From positions 69,554,123 through 69,618,122 of the forward strand of contig NC_087064.1 of NCBI RefSeq assembly GCF_963678635.1: 64,000 bases of DNA, given 5' to 3'. Position numbers and translations under genes: made by a program. The notes under the pieces were generated by a model that saw only the letters and a program-made list of their open reading frames with translations, was not told the DNA's origin and did not search any database. Positions 36,590-47,525 of the stretch are shown one piece after another. How positions within the stretch are numbered: the stretch's first letter is position 1; each line of letters opens with the position of its first letter. This DNA comes from Symsagittifera roscoffensis. Its lineage: Eukaryota > Xenacoelomorpha > Acoela > Convolutidae.

Positions 36590-37275
36590 TTGTTGCCAAT
36601 TGCAACACTTGGTGTATCCTCGGATGTAACCAGTCTCCTGACGTTGGTTCTTTGTGATAGTGCATCGACTCACTATTCGGTGTCTTCGTCACTCGTTAAC
36701 CGTCTCGCCTTAGTAGGGAGCCCGTTAACTTGTCAATTAGTGGTTTCAATTCAACCACCGTCGTTGAGACTCAGAGGGTCAAGTTTACAGTTTCCTCCGA
36801 GCCAAATTATAATGACTTTGTATTTTTCTCTGTGTGCATATGTTAAAGAAAATATTCGGATTGGTTCCGAGTTAATCAATACTGCTGATTTGCAGAATAA
36901 ATATCCACAATTAGCACCTATTAAGCCCACTCAATATACTCATGAGGATGTTGAAGTTATTATAAGACAAGACTACTACCACGCCGTTAGACCCATTGAG
37001 TTCATCTTGGGAGATGATAAAAACTCACCGTATTCTGTTCGCCTACCGATAGGTTGGGTCATAAGTGGTCCGTTGCAGCCGTCCATTGTTTCTACTTTTT
37101 CGTGCTTCAAGTGTGTTGTCGAAGATTCTTCTCTGACCGACCAGATAAAATCCTGGTTTGAATTGGAATCTTATGGTGCTTTCAAACAAGTCGATGCCCA
37201 TTCCGCCGCGGATAAACATGCTTTATCCATCCTAAATTCTGAAACCGTTCACAATGGCGAAAGATACATTGTTTT
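36590..37275 (+). pseudogene. BEL/Pao aspartic protease region
   Basis: LVLCDSASTHYSVSSSLVNRL at about 36640-36705 is the active-site block of the DUF1758-type aspartic protease that cuts the polyprotein. The usual third residue after Asp-Ser/Thr is Ala here, as in many BEL proteases. The later flap and 'ILGDD' region (FILGDDKNSPYSVRLPIGWV, about 37000-37060) is clear. The frame runs on past 37275 but the coding continues in another frame, so a frameshift separates it from RT. Confidence 0.8.
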
Positions 37276-37965
37276 GTGCCTATGCTTTGGATTGATAGTA
37301 ATGTCAGTCTACCAAACAACTATTACTCGTCACTCGCCCAATTTAAAACATTGGAGAGAAGGTTCAGTAAAGACCCTGAACTGCACGAAAGATACGCAGA
37401 CACAATTAGAGAGAACATTAGGAAAGGCTATGTCGTTACCGTCGAACTGCATGATCCACGTAAGCGTTCCGATCGCGAGTGGTATCTTCCGCCCCATCCC
37501 GTCGTAAATCCGAATAAGCCGGGTAAGGTGCGCCGAGTCCTTAATGGGGCTTCTAAGTTTCACGGCACATCCTTAAATAAGTCCTTATTGGTGGGTCCGG
37601 ACCTACTCCAAACTTTAATTTTTGTACTTTTGCGATTCCGTCAATACAAGTACGTCTCCGCGGATATAGAGGGTATGTTCCTCCAGGTAGGAGTCCTCGT
37701 CCGCGATCAAATTTCACTCCGTTTTTTGTGGCGGGAGGTTACCATTTCAGATGTGGTAGTTCATCAGTACACTCGCCATATATTCGGCGCACGGGATTCG
37801 CCTACGTGCGCCAATTTTGCGTTGCGAAAAACACCAACTGATAATATGTCCACATACCCTGAGGCCGCCTCAGTCGTAAATGAAAAATTTTACATGGACA
37901 ATTACTTGAATTCGTTCCAGAACAATACCCATGCAATTAAAGTTAGCCGCGATTTGGTTTCGTAA
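37276..37965 (+). pseudogene. BEL/Pao reverse transcriptase
   Basis: RT copies the element RNA into DNA. The frame holds HPVVNPNKPGKVRRVLNGAS, SLLVGPDLLQTL, YVSADIEGMFLQV (first catalytic Asp) and HIFGARDSPTCANFAL. The second catalytic box reads YMDN (37891-37902) in place of the usual YVDD/YMDD, so one metal-binding Asp is Asn. A stop at 37963-37965 then interrupts the same frame. Both changes predict no activity. Confidence 0.88.
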
Positions 37966-38360
37966 CTAAAATTGAGAGGATTTAATTTGACTAAATTTGT
38001 CAGTAATGCTGATGAAATCACTTCAGCAATGAACCCCGAAGATTGCGAAACCTCGTCTTCACCCATCAAGGAAATTTGTAACGGTGCCGAACAATCAGCG
38101 CACGTCTTAGGTCTTAATTGGGACCATGTGAAAGACACATTGGTTGTTAGCAGAGGCGTAGATCGTCCTCTCGAAAAGGCAATAACTCAACGAACCGTCT
38201 TGAGTTTCGTCTTTTCTGTGTTTGACCCTGTTGGGTTAGTAGCGCCTTACACAGTTGGAGCCCGTCTTTTGCTTTAAGATATTTTGAAAATCAGTGTCCA
38301 AAGTTGGGACGATGAATTGCCGGAAGAGATAAGAGATAAATTTCTGGAGTAGCACTCCGG
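37966..38360 (+). pseudogene. Pao-type peptidase A17 / RT thumb region
   Basis: It continues in the RT frame after the stop. FNLTKFVSNADEI, LGLNWDHVKDTLVV and FDPVGLVAPYTVGARLLL are the hallmark blocks of the Pfam Peptidase_A17 region found only in BEL/Pao elements. It is ended by a TAA at 38278, with another stop near 38350. Confidence 0.82.
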
Positions 38361-39055
38361 TCTCCCTCTCTTAGGGCAATTGACTATTCCCCGTTGTTAC
38401 TTCACAGAGCCTGTGGATCAAATTGAGCTCCACATGTTCGGTGATAGCTCGCAGGACGTTTTCTGTGCGGTTGGGTTTTTGCGTGCGCGAATCGAGTTCG
38501 CACAAAACTCAAATATCCTTTATCTTTGGCAAAGCTCGGGTTGCGCCCAGGTAAGCGCTATCTATACCGAAGCTAGAGCTTCAAGCTGCTCTTCTCGCCA
38601 CACGACTGAAAGATGACATAATGACAGCCCTTTTTGTCAGCATTAACCATATGGACAGATAGTACAACAGTGTTGCAGTGGCTAAACTCCGCTGAAAAAT
38701 TACCTGTATTCGTCGCTAATCGTGTCGGCGAAATCCTCGAATCAACCACTATTGATAAGTGGCACCATAATCTGAGCGGCAATAATCCAGCTGATACCGG
38801 CACGCGGAGGACTTTTTTGGAAGCCCTCAAGGATAGCAGCTGGGTTATTGGTCCGAGCATTCTCGAGACTACTGACTGGCCGTTTATACCCGACGAACGT
38901 GTGATCAATAAAATTCGTTTGAAGGGTCCTTCTTGTGATGTTGATAATTGCTTGGAGACATCATCTTCCTTCGTCACCGATGTCACATCCATCATACATC
39001 CTGAACATGGGTTCAATTGGGAAAAGTTCAGTTTCTTTACGAGATAAAAAAGAGT
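38361..39055 (+). pseudogene. BEL/Pao RNase H region
   Basis: LHMFGDSSQDVFCAVGFLRA (about 38430-38490) carries the first Asp. A 1-2 base shift near 38575 separates the Glu-containing LELQAALLATRL block from LTIWTDSTTVLQWL (about 38640-38685) with the next Asp. The end holds NNPADTGTRRTFLEAL. RNase H removes RNA from the RNA:DNA hybrid during copying. It is interrupted by frameshifts and stops. Confidence 0.8.
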
Positions 39056-39364
39056 AGTCGCTTTTATGATGAGGATGCTGCCTTCACACAAGCATTTTCG
39101 TGGTAAAGACTTACGAATCACCGACCTCGCTGAACTTGATATTGGAGAAAGCAAACTGATTCATCTTTGGAATCCTTCCCCGTTGAGTTAAAAACACTCA
39201 CCGCTGGCAAACTTAATAAGAATAGTAGTAAAATTGCCACATGCTCTCCGTTTGTTGGTCCCGCTGGTATCATTCGTTCCACCGGACGGATCGTGCGCTT
39301 AGTGGATACCTAGTTTGATACTAAGCACCCAATATTACTCGTCCACCGACATACCCTAGTTCGT

Positions 39365-39995
39365 TTGTTGGCCCGCAGCCTCCATCATAAGCGTTTTCAT
39401 CAAGGTTTAGATTCCATACTCTCCGTTTTAAATATGAAATATGCAATACTTGGGTTGCGTCGACTACTTCGGTCTAACGAAAATCAATGTGTAACATGCC
39501 GTAAACGCAAAGCAAGTACCATCCAGCCTATTATGTCCAATTTACCTGTCGAACGACTCGGATATAAGCAACCACCTTTTAATCATACGGTTGTGGATTG
39601 TTTTGGACCGCTTTACGTTCCGGTTCGCAGAAGCACTGAAAAATGATGGGGATTTTTTTTCACTTGCCTCACCACCAGGGCTGTACACCTTGAGATTGTA
39701 CCATCTCTGGACACTAGTTCTTAAGTCATGGGCAGTAAACGGTTCATTGCGCGTCGTGCTACGCTAAGCACAATCTGGTCGGATAACGGTACGATCTTTG
39801 TTGGTCCGGAGAAGGAAATACTTGCCTGCATCAAGAGCTGGAATGGCATGGCTCCGATCATTTTTGAACACAAAGGTGTTGCTTGGCAATTCGACCCTCC
39901 AAGCGCACCCCATCATGGCGGCTCCTGGGAGCGCCTCGTCCGAAGCGTGAAGCGCGTGCTTTACTACATACTAGGCAGTAGCTGAGTCACCGAAG
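39365..39995 (+). pseudogene. BEL/Pao integrase
   Basis: Integrase joins the DNA copy to the host chromosome. The zinc-binding part has HHKRFH and, 40 residues on, CVTC (HHCC). The core shows VVDCFGPL (first Asp, about 39590), IWSDNGTIF (second Asp, about 39775) and PPSAPHHGGSWERLVRSVKR (Glu, about 39930). The catalytic triad is present, but in-frame stops lie at 39644 and 39723 and after 39982. Confidence 0.87.
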
Positions 39996-40240
39996 AGGTG
40001 TTAGGAACAACATTCTGCCTAGTTGAGCAGACTTTGAATTCGAGGCCAATCACTCCCGTTAGTACTGATTCACGTGAGTTAGAAACGTTAACCTGAAACC
40101 ACTTTTTGCTTGGACAACATGCCACAAGCTTTCCTTCGCTTTTACCTGGGGAGCACTTCAACCACAGGAAAAGGTACGTGCGAGCGCAGTCGTATGCTAA
40201 CGCTATTTGGTCTCGTTGGCTTCGCGAATTTGTTCCCTCG

Positions 40241-40560
40241 CTGAATATCACACTCAATCTGACTCCACTCTTAAGACAGGCGATTTCGTGTGGGTGATTG
40301 AGCCGGATAGTCCGCGTGGGTACTACCCCTTTGCCCGAGTCGTCAAGTTTTACTACGGAAAGGAATATCACACTCAATCTGACTCCACTCTTAAGACAGG
40401 CGATTTCGTGTGGGTGATTGAGCCGGATAGTCCGCGTAGGTAATACCCCCTTGCCCGAGTCGTCAAGTTTTACTACGGAAAGGACGGTTGCGCCCGATCC
40501 GCCCTAGTTAAGACCGCAACCCGTGAAGTCACTCGGCCGACCGTTAAGCTCGCCCCGGTT
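40241..40560 (+). pseudogene. DUF5641-like C-terminal tail of BEL pol
   Basis: KTGDFVWVIEPDSPRGYYPF followed by ARVVKFYYGKDG is the short chromodomain-like tail seen after BEL integrases. It carries an exact tandem duplication (next entry), and a stop in the second copy. Confidence 0.8.
40243..40482 (+). repeat. In-frame 120-bp tandem duplication in pol
   Basis: 40243-40362 and 40363-40482 are nearly identical, with period 120 bp (40 codons). The second copy has 'gcgtaggtaatac' where the first has 'gcgtgggtactac', creating a stop. Confidence 0.92.
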
Positions 40561-40601
40561 CTGTCTTCTTCAGGGGGGCTCGCTCCGGTTCTCTCTTCTT
40601 C

Positions 40602-40620
40602 AGAGGGGGGGGGGGGAGGA
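40602..40620 (+). promoter_or_regulatory. Polypurine tract
   Basis: A G-rich purine run ending GGAGGA immediately before TGTTGCAATG, the start of the 3' LTR. This is the expected plus-strand primer site. Confidence 0.85.
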
Positions 40621-40961
40621 TGTTGCAATGACGTAGGTTCGAGTCCCCCTCCTGCCCATTTATTAATATACTAAAAAAGGGGGTTATATCTTATTTTAAC
40701 TGTTTTTGGTTCCAATTCGGTTCAGCCTTGATTAAGACTGACCGCCAAAAAGAGCAATTTGTCTGAAGGACATTACCAACCGGTTCTTGTTGCTAGCTTG
40801 CGCCAATTTGTGTCGCTGGAAGCTGATGATTGGTGAATTTATGAACTTGTTTTACAGCAAAATTTGGATGAAAATTATCGGAATTGCCGATGAATTTTGT
40901 GCTGCCGAGAACGAATTTATTATTGATTTTTCGGTTTTAAATTCATCCTACGGAGATTTAG
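40621..40961 (+). repeat. BEL/Pao 3' LTR
   Basis: Starts TGTTGCAATGACGTAGGTTC right after the polypurine tract and aligns with 29643-29996 and 31393-31746. It stops at 'ggagatttag', about 8 bp short of the 5' LTR end (CTTGCACA), where flanking 'tcttgtttgaag' begins. It is clearly diverged from the 5' copies. Confidence 0.85.
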
Positions 40962-41590
40962 TCTTGTTTGAAGCTTTCTAGTTGTTCTAATTAATACGTT
41001 ACCATATACTTATGATAAGAAACTTTATTCTTTAAATAGTTTGAGAGAGTCATTCGTAAAACTGAGAAGAGAATACTGAGAAGAGAATTGTTTTTTTTTT
41101 TAAATTTTATTAATTTCCAAAGTTGAACACTGTTCTATAGGTGTTCAAGGGCAGTCAAAGCATTCAGGACGTTCATGGATAGAGCAGTTTTGTATTCAAC
41201 AAAACTCGGCAAATATCACACAGAAAATTTGTAGCCGAAATTCCTGGGAACTGGTAAATGGGTAAAACGCAACAATGAAAAATTCAGTGGGTAAAACGAA
41301 ACTGTCTGAAATAGATTCACATGCAGAGCGGATTGTCAAAAAGAACTGTTCACAAAAGTCAAAGTTCTACCCCGGTTAAAGGTTTTTTTTTGTAGGCTCA
41401 CCTAACTTTTTTCTTGCATCTGTTCAAAATATCCCAAATAAATGAGGAAAAATTGTGGGGAACTCCGCCTTTTCCAGCTTCTCACGGTTGAATTTTTTTT
41501 GAAAGGGTAATAAATCAAACTCTTAGCAGACTAAAAACCACTTATCAATTTGTTTGAAATATATGTCTGAATATGAAGTCGAGCAGTCCA
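40962..41590. repeat. Repeat T, copy 3 (extended)
   Basis: Begins TCTTGTTTGAAGCTTTCTAG and matches 49313-49890 throughout, including 'ggtaaatgggtaaaacgcaac' and 'tgaggaaaaattgtggggaactccgcc'. The stretch at 41140-41335 also matches copies 1 and 2. Confidence 0.8.
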
Positions 41591-41961
41591 TATGTTCATT
41601 CGCGGTTAAATGACAAGCAGACGGGTCTGATCTAGGCAGTGAACTTAATTGCCAGTTAGGTCAGAACGTAAAACAAACTAAATTAAATATTGGGTAACTT
41701 TTAAGCAAATGCTTCAGACTGAGTATCTAATTTTCATGCCAATTTGCGTTCACTTTCTTAGTTACCCGTCAAACTGCTTTCCATTTAGTTGTCTCACTGG
41801 TTGTTAGCTTGTGTTACCTTCTCACTTAACCAAAAAGTATATTCACCCATCAACCCCCCTGCAAGTTCAACCCGCGTGCTTGTCATTCACCCATTGAGGA
41901 AGAAAAAAAATTTCCGATTTTCGAAAATTTTGATTAATGAAAATGGTCTGATTTGAGAAAA
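41591..41961. other. No recognised feature
   Basis: Unassigned AT-rich sequence between repeat T and the next HINE-like element. Confidence 0.4.
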
Positions 41962-42509
41962 AACAAGACTGCTCGTATCAGGGCGAAGCCCTGAATGTTC
42001 CGACTGCCTTTTAAGTTTTATGGAGCAGCAGTAATAACATAAAAAAATTAAATGAAATAAAATAAAATGAAAAAAAATTTTTCGAAAATTTGAAAATTTT
42101 AATGAAAATCATCCCCCACACGCCATATAAAGTACAAAAAGAGAGATTTCGTTCCTTGTAACAAATCAATTATGGCAAATAAGCTTCGTTCAACCAATTT
42201 GGAACGATTTATAAGACGGATTAAATCTCCTCTTACGCGTTAATAGCGCGAATTATATCGCGTGTTAATTGTCCCAAATTGGTCAAAATGGCCAAAATGG
42301 CAATCTTTAAACCCTCATAACTTTACGAAAAATAATCACAGGTAAAATATCTTTTCAAATTTTAGCTCAGGACAACAATACCTTTTGAATGATATAAAAA
42401 AAATTCCGTCAAAAATGGCTAGTTAAAAAGTCGAAATTTGTCTGAAGAAAAAAAAAACCCACCCCGAGCACAAATATTTCGTCACTTTCGTATCGAAAGT
42501 CGGAACAAT
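41962..42509 (-). mobile_element. HINE-like non-autonomous element
   Basis: A nearly complete copy. AACAAGACTGCTCGTATCAGG with stem-loop CAGGGCGAAGCCCTG, then ATGTTCCGACTGCC at one end. GTCACTTTCGTATCGAAAGTC then GGAACAA at the other. The interior holds CGCGTTAATAGCGCG and an inverted pair CCAATTTGGAACGATT / AATTGTCCCAAATTGG. About 548 bp, no coding capacity. Confidence 0.88.
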
Positions 42510-43144
42510 AACCCGATCAAAATTTTTGAAGCTTCGTTAGTTGCTTCGAAAATTTGAAGCACAACGAAAATAAAGATTTTTGTTCAACAACAAAGAGCAA
42601 ATCAATTTGCATCCACAGGCAGCTAATAATAAAGGCAACAAATATGCAAACTATTGAAATAGCGAAATAAAACTAAACTTAGAAAAGTAAATAGATAAAA
42701 ACTATGCAACAAAAAACAACTTCTGACTGAGTTATCTATTCCAATACCTTTTCCGATTTTGAGAATTCGAGACTTCTATTTGTCTCTTTCGATTTGATTC
42801 TTTTGGACGTCAATTAAAACTAACGACAGATGTTAATGAAATCTTTCCTGTTGAAACAGTCATGGGTGAATGTAAAACGTCAATTTGTTACCAAAAATGA
42901 TTATAATGGAGAAACTTAAATCAATTTAATTTTTTTATTTTCAAACAGTTTTTTTGGATCATTTTCGGAATACTCACGTAAATCATTGGAGCACTCAACA
43001 GATCTTAATACTACCTATATTTCTGAAGAAAAACTTATGAATAAATAAAAAAAATTCACCAAGTTATTTTTCAAATGCGAGTTTATCCGGCGAAGAGGCA
43101 AAGCTTAGGCAAAGATCGACTGCTATCAGATATTAAAAATTGCA
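42510..43144. other. No recognised feature
   Basis: AT-rich, unassigned. Confidence 0.4.
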
Positions 43145-43960
43145 ACAAGACTACTCGTATCAGTGAACAGCGTTTGCTGTTCCGGATGCCCCCTAATTTG
43201 TCTGAGGCACTCATTATTAAAAGCAAAACTGATAAAACAATCACTGAAAAAATGACCCGCAATGTCAAGCACGAAGATATTTCTATTTCGTATGAAGTCA
43301 GTATTTTGACCAATTAGCAGGCCTATCATCAGTTTGAAAACAGGGAGCACCAATTACGCCAATTAAAGAAACTTTTAAAAGCGCCCTAACTTTGCGCGAA
43401 AAGATCGCGTATTAAACCAATTCTTTAAATTTTGAGTTCTCAATTAACTTTTTCAAATTATCAATTTTTTTCAGACGGCAGATGAATTATACCAAAAAAA
43501 ACATTAGTTCAAGCAAAAAAAATTTCCAAGCACAAATGATGTATATCACTTTCCGATGGCAGGGACAAAATGCGGTGTTTTAGTTTTATGACCTAAAATG
43601 AATACATTTATTTTTGGGCCATAAAAGTAAAAACCTCCTATAGTTGTTCCGACCTTCGCAAAATAATAGACACTATTTGTGCTAAAAGACTTTCTCTTTT
43701 TGAGGTAAAATGTAAAAACCGTCTGAAAAACAAAGAATACCCTGAACTCGAATTATAAAAAAATCTATTCGGTATGCGAAATACATCGTGCAAAGTTTTG
43801 CAGGTTTGAAAGTTGGTAATTTTTCTAACGTGGCGTTAGTGCGCCATGTTTTCATTTTATGCGCTGTTAAGAAGTCAATTTAGCCCGACTCAAACACTAT
43901 TCCAATTTGAATTAAGGTCGGTTTGTTGATCAAAATACTGCATCTATCTTCGAAATATAT
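43145..43960. mobile_element. Variant HINE-like fragments with substituted stem-loop
   Basis: AACAAGACTACTCGTATCAG at 43145 is the family 3' end in minus orientation, but the hairpin reads GAACAGCGTTTGCTGTTC (43165-43182), a perfect 7-bp stem unlike the usual CAGGGC/GCCCTG. From about 43645 a second, plus-oriented fragment starts TTGTTCCGACCTTCG and runs through CG-rich interior remnants to about 43960. The frame at 43075-43317 is incidental. Confidence 0.55.
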
Positions 43961-44690
43961 CTTCGTCCTTGTAGTTAGGGGTCGATTTTAATTTCAGGCA
44001 TCAAAAGAAACCGTTAGTTGTTTAAACATCTTTTAAAATGAACTTCAAAAAGTTTTGCACAACAGTACTTTTCTTACTGCGGAAACTTGTAGTTTGCGGT
44101 TAAACATTTCCTCAAGAGTGTTCAGCTCACTATAACACCGAGGAAGATTTTTCTAATTAAAAACTGGTGCTGAAAAAAACTCTATTTAAGTTTTGGGTTA
44201 GTATAGTTACCACTGCTATAATTTTTAAGCAATATAATTAATATTATACTGATTTGAAACAAATTATATACAGACTATCTATAGATTATATGCAGATTAA
44301 GTACAAATTATACACAGATTATCTACAGATAATATATAGTTTATATTCAGATTACAAACAGCTTTATTTTCTAATGATTGTAACTTGAATTGAAGCCGAT
44401 TTTCTATAAAGAAAATACAGTTTTTCTAGAACCAAAAATCTGATTGTTTCAACGATAAAACGCACTCGTTTTTGACGAAAAAAGAATTGATTCTATCCGT
44501 ATAGAATTGGCTATCGTTCACAAAATGGTTGTAGATAAACCAATTCTATGCTTAAATTATTATCTAGCCTTTTTTATGTAATAAATTTTTATCCAATTTT
44601 GTCACTGCGGGAAGCTCTTTGCACCCAGTAATTAAAATGGTTAGTGTAGAAAAACAAAGAACATCCTCTCACTCAGTAGCGGAAAAACAA
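43961..44690. other. Unassigned; short ATTATCTACAGATTAT repeats
   Basis: 44255-44345 repeats 'acagattat.ta' at about 11-bp spacing. No other feature is supported. Confidence 0.45.
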
Positions 44691-45217
44691 AAACAAGATT
44701 GCTCGTATCAGGGCGAAGCCCTGAATGTTTCCACTGCCTTTTAAGGTTTTATGGAGCAGTAATAACATCAAAAAATTAAATGTAATAAAAATAAAGCGAA
44801 AGTATATTTTTCTAAAATTTGAAATTTGTTTATGAAAATCATCCCCCACACGCCATATAAAGTACAAAAAGATAGATTTCGCTCATTGTAACGAATCAAT
44901 TACCGCAAATAAGCTTCTTTCAACCAATTTGGAACAATTTTAAGACGGATTAACTCTCCGCTTACACGTTAATAGCGCGAAATTAGTTGTCCCAAATTGG
45001 CCAAAATGGCAATTTTTTAACCCCCATAACTTTACGAAAAAAAATCACAGGTGAAATATCTTTTCTTCAAATTTGAGCTCCAGACAAATATAGCTTTCGA
45101 ATGATGAAAAAAAGTTCCGTCAAAAATCGCTAGTTAAGAAGACGAAATTTGTCTGAAGAAAAAAAACCCACCCCGAGCACAAATATTCCGTTACTTTCGT
45201 ATCGAAAGTCGGAACAA
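44691..45217 (-). mobile_element. HINE-like non-autonomous element
   Basis: AAACAAGATTGCTCGTATCAGG with stem-loop CAGGGCGAAGCCCTG at one end, and GTTACTTTCGTATCGAAAGTC then GGAACAA at the other. It has lost part of the CG-rich core (ACACGTTAATAGCGCGAAATTAG). About 527 bp. Confidence 0.87.
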
Positions 45218-45415
45218 AAAGATTAATTCAGTAACATAAACGAGTTAGCTCAATGCTTAGAATAAAACGTGGTCAATTTTTGAGATTACATAGTTGAAAC
45301 AAAATTGCAAAGGCTTGCGAATTAGCGCTCCGAATTTTGAAGAAAAAATAAAATTTTTGTGTTTGGCTTTCTTTTTCTCCAGAAAAGTTTTGACTTTTAT
45401 CTAGAAAAATTGAAA

Positions 45416-45895
45416 ATTCGACTGAGTTTTTTCTCGTTCCCCAAATATTGTTGGTTCTGAGCTCAAATTTAAAAATTTCTTTCATCTTTGATCATTTTTC
45501 ATAAAATTTTGGGGTTGCAAATGTTGCCACTTTGGCCAAATTGAGATAATTAACGCGCGATATATATCGTGCTAATGACGCGTAAGCGGAGGTTTAATCA
45601 GACTTAGGAATTCTTCCATTCTAATTCGAGACATGCTTTTTGGTTTGCTTAATATTTTGCCAAGTACGCAACTTTATTTTTTTGTACTTTACATAAGTTG
45701 TGATAATTATTTTCAAATAAACAGTTCTTTCAGAAAAACTTTTAATTTTTTTTTACTTTTTATATTCATTTCGCTGATTTTATCATTTTTTCTAATTTAT
45801 TCGTTTTTTAAAAAGAAACATTTTCTGGGTAGGCCTTAAAAGGCAGTCGGAACATTTAGGGCTTTGCCCTGATACGGGAAGTCTCTTTGTAAAAA
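45416..45895 (+). mobile_element. HINE-like element, 5'-truncated
   Basis: Plus-oriented interior ('gagctcaaatttaaaaat', AATTAACGCGCGATATATA, ACGCGTAAGCGGAGG) leads to a 3' end with GGCAGTCGGAACATTTAGGG, stem-loop TAGGGCTTTGCCCTG and 'atacgggaagtct'. About 180 bp of AT-rich sequence at 45640-45830 is not typical of the family and may be an insertion. Confidence 0.65.
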
Positions 45896-46191
45896 AGATT
45901 TAACCGATTTGAGAGACTTAGGATTCTGCCATTACAAAGTATAAATTATAAATAATAAGGCGTAAAAAAAGTTTATAATTATAGAAATTTGATAACAATA
46001 AAAGCTTTTTTTCTACATGATATCAAGGTTTTAAGCAAAACTATTTTTTATTCAAAAACTTCATTTAGTCTATCGAAGCTGTTCTCCTCATTTTTATCCA
46101 GTAATAAAACAGATTTGATAAAATCTGAAACCAAAACTAAAACTTTTAAACAAAAAGCTGATTTTAAAACTTTTTAAAATTAAGAAAAACG
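45896..46191. other. No recognised feature
   Basis: AT-rich. A 62-codon frame at 45989-46177 has no motif. Confidence 0.4.
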
Positions 46192-46392
46192 AGATCTACT
46201 TAACAACCCACCCCCCTATGGTATCTTTTAAAAATCTACCCCCCCCCCAAATGAATAAATACAATAAACCAGCGCTAGAACTTTGTACTCAAAGTTATAA
46301 TTTTGCTGCATTCTGATTGGTCAAAAATTCGATTATTTGTTCTACTTAACAATCCCTTTTCTGAAAAGGGAGGGAGATTGTTAAGTAGATCC
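46192..46392. mobile_element. MITE, GGATCTACTTAACAA family
   Basis: Termini AGATCTACTTAACAA and TTGTTAAGTAGATCC are inverted. Near the right end AACAATCCCTTTTCTGAAAAGG and GATTGTT form a further hairpin. It is the reverse orientation of the copy at 54536-54727 ('ctgattggtcaaaaattcg' versus 'cgaccaatcagaatgcg'). Flanks are A-rich, and a target duplication cannot be read with confidence. Confidence 0.8.
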
Positions 46393-46659
46393 AAAAATGT
46401 TATGACCGCATAGAAGAGAATTACAACAACTTGATATGTCGGTCTGAATTAACGAGGAATCAATATCAATCGTATAGCGACACTCTACTAATGAAATGTT
46501 TGAATCACTTAGAAATAGGACAGAGATTGAAGATATGAGGTAACGATTTAGAAGACAAAGAAACTAAAAAAAAAACATCTCTTTTGAAAAAACGAGAAAC
46601 ATATTAGCTTTTTCTGGAATAGCCAAATTTGGGCGGCAAAGGTAGCCGGGTTCAGGTAC

Positions 46660-47000
46660 TTGACTCATAACTCGACCGAAACGGTCAAATGATGTCTGTT
46701 TTGACTTTTTGGGCCAAACATTTTCAACTTTTTTTTGTGTATTTTCAACTTTTGGTGTCGAACCATGTCCGTTTTTGACTTTGTTGAATTTACCGGGCAT
46801 TGTTCGACTTTGAAAGAATTGGTACGAATTTAGCGGACATTGTTCGACTTCGCTCAAGTTTGTTTGAATTTAGCGGAAATTGTTAGTCTTTGATCGAATT
46901 TGTTCGACTTAAGCGGAAATTAGTCGAATTTGTAAGAGTTTGTTCGATATACAAGACTTTTTTGGCAAAATGATTGACTTTGTTCAAAAGTGTCGACTTT
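46660..47000. repeat. TTCGACTTT-rich degenerate array
   Basis: Units of about 20-25 bp such as 'tttagcggacattgttcgacttt' repeat with drift. The motif is the reverse complement of the GTCGAA arrays at 11560-11800 and 12820-13315, so the array may be the same family inverted. Confidence 0.6.
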
Positions 47001-47099
47001 CAATCTACCTTTTAACATAAATGATCACGCTCTCATTGGGGTAAAACCCTCTTTCTCGACTGCTCGACTATTCCTTTTACTGGATTCAAATAATTTTGC
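47001..47099. other. Junction sequence
   Basis: Short stretch containing 'attggggtaaaaccctctttctcgactgctcg', possibly a ruined HINE 3' end. Confidence 0.3.
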
Positions 47100-47525
47100 T
47101 TGCAATTAAATAATTTTTTTTTATAGTTTGAGGTTTGTTTTGTGATAATCATCCTCTCACACGCCATTTAAAAAACGAAGTGTTGAATTTTCCCCGTAGT
47201 AACAACTCAATTATGACAAATAAGCTTCCTTCAACCAATTTGGAACAATTTCTCGACGGATTATATCTCCGCTCACGCCATAATAGCGCGAAACATATTG
47301 CGCGTTAATTGTCGCAAATTGGCCAAAATTGCAGTCTTTAAAACCCCATAACTTTACAAAAATTGATCAAAAAAGTGAAATATCTTTTAAATTAAAGCTC
47401 AGGACAACAAAAACTTTTGAATGATATAAAAAAAAAATCCCGTCAAAAACGGCTTGTTAAAAAGTCGAAATTTGTGTGAAGAAAAAAGAACCACCCCGAG
47501 CACAAATATTCGGTTACTTTCGTTG
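47100..47525 (-). mobile_element. HINE-like element, 3' end missing
   Basis: Family interior ('cctctcacacgccatttaaa', CAATTTGGAACAATTTC, ATAATAGCGCGAAACATATTGC, 'gtgaaatatctttt') ends in 'caaatattcggttactttcgttgcaaa'. The 3' stem-loop side is lost or ruined upstream. Confidence 0.7.

Larger units (their letters stand above)
31393..40961 (+). mobile_element. BEL/Pao LTR retrotransposon, decayed
   Basis: In an active element gag forms the particle and pol copies RNA into DNA and inserts it. Visible order: 5' LTR, Lys-type primer site, leader, an unrecognised open frame, gag with coiled coil and zinc knuckles, aspartic protease, reverse transcriptase, peptidase A17 region, RNase H, integrase, DUF5641-like tail, polypurine tract, 3' LTR. 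This order is BEL/Pao-specific (integrase last, A17 domain present). Many stops and frameshifts and an altered RT active site make it inactive. It appears to have landed in a HINE-like element: 'acagtcggaaca' lies before it and 'tcttgtttgaagctttct' after, as continuous at 49260-49320. The two LTRs differ by roughly a tenth. Confidence 0.93.

Noticed and set aside
40632-40655. tRNA T-arm-like sequence (GGTTCGAGTCC) at the start of the 3' LTR
   Set aside because: No matching acceptor, D or anticodon arms are present; it is LTR sequence.
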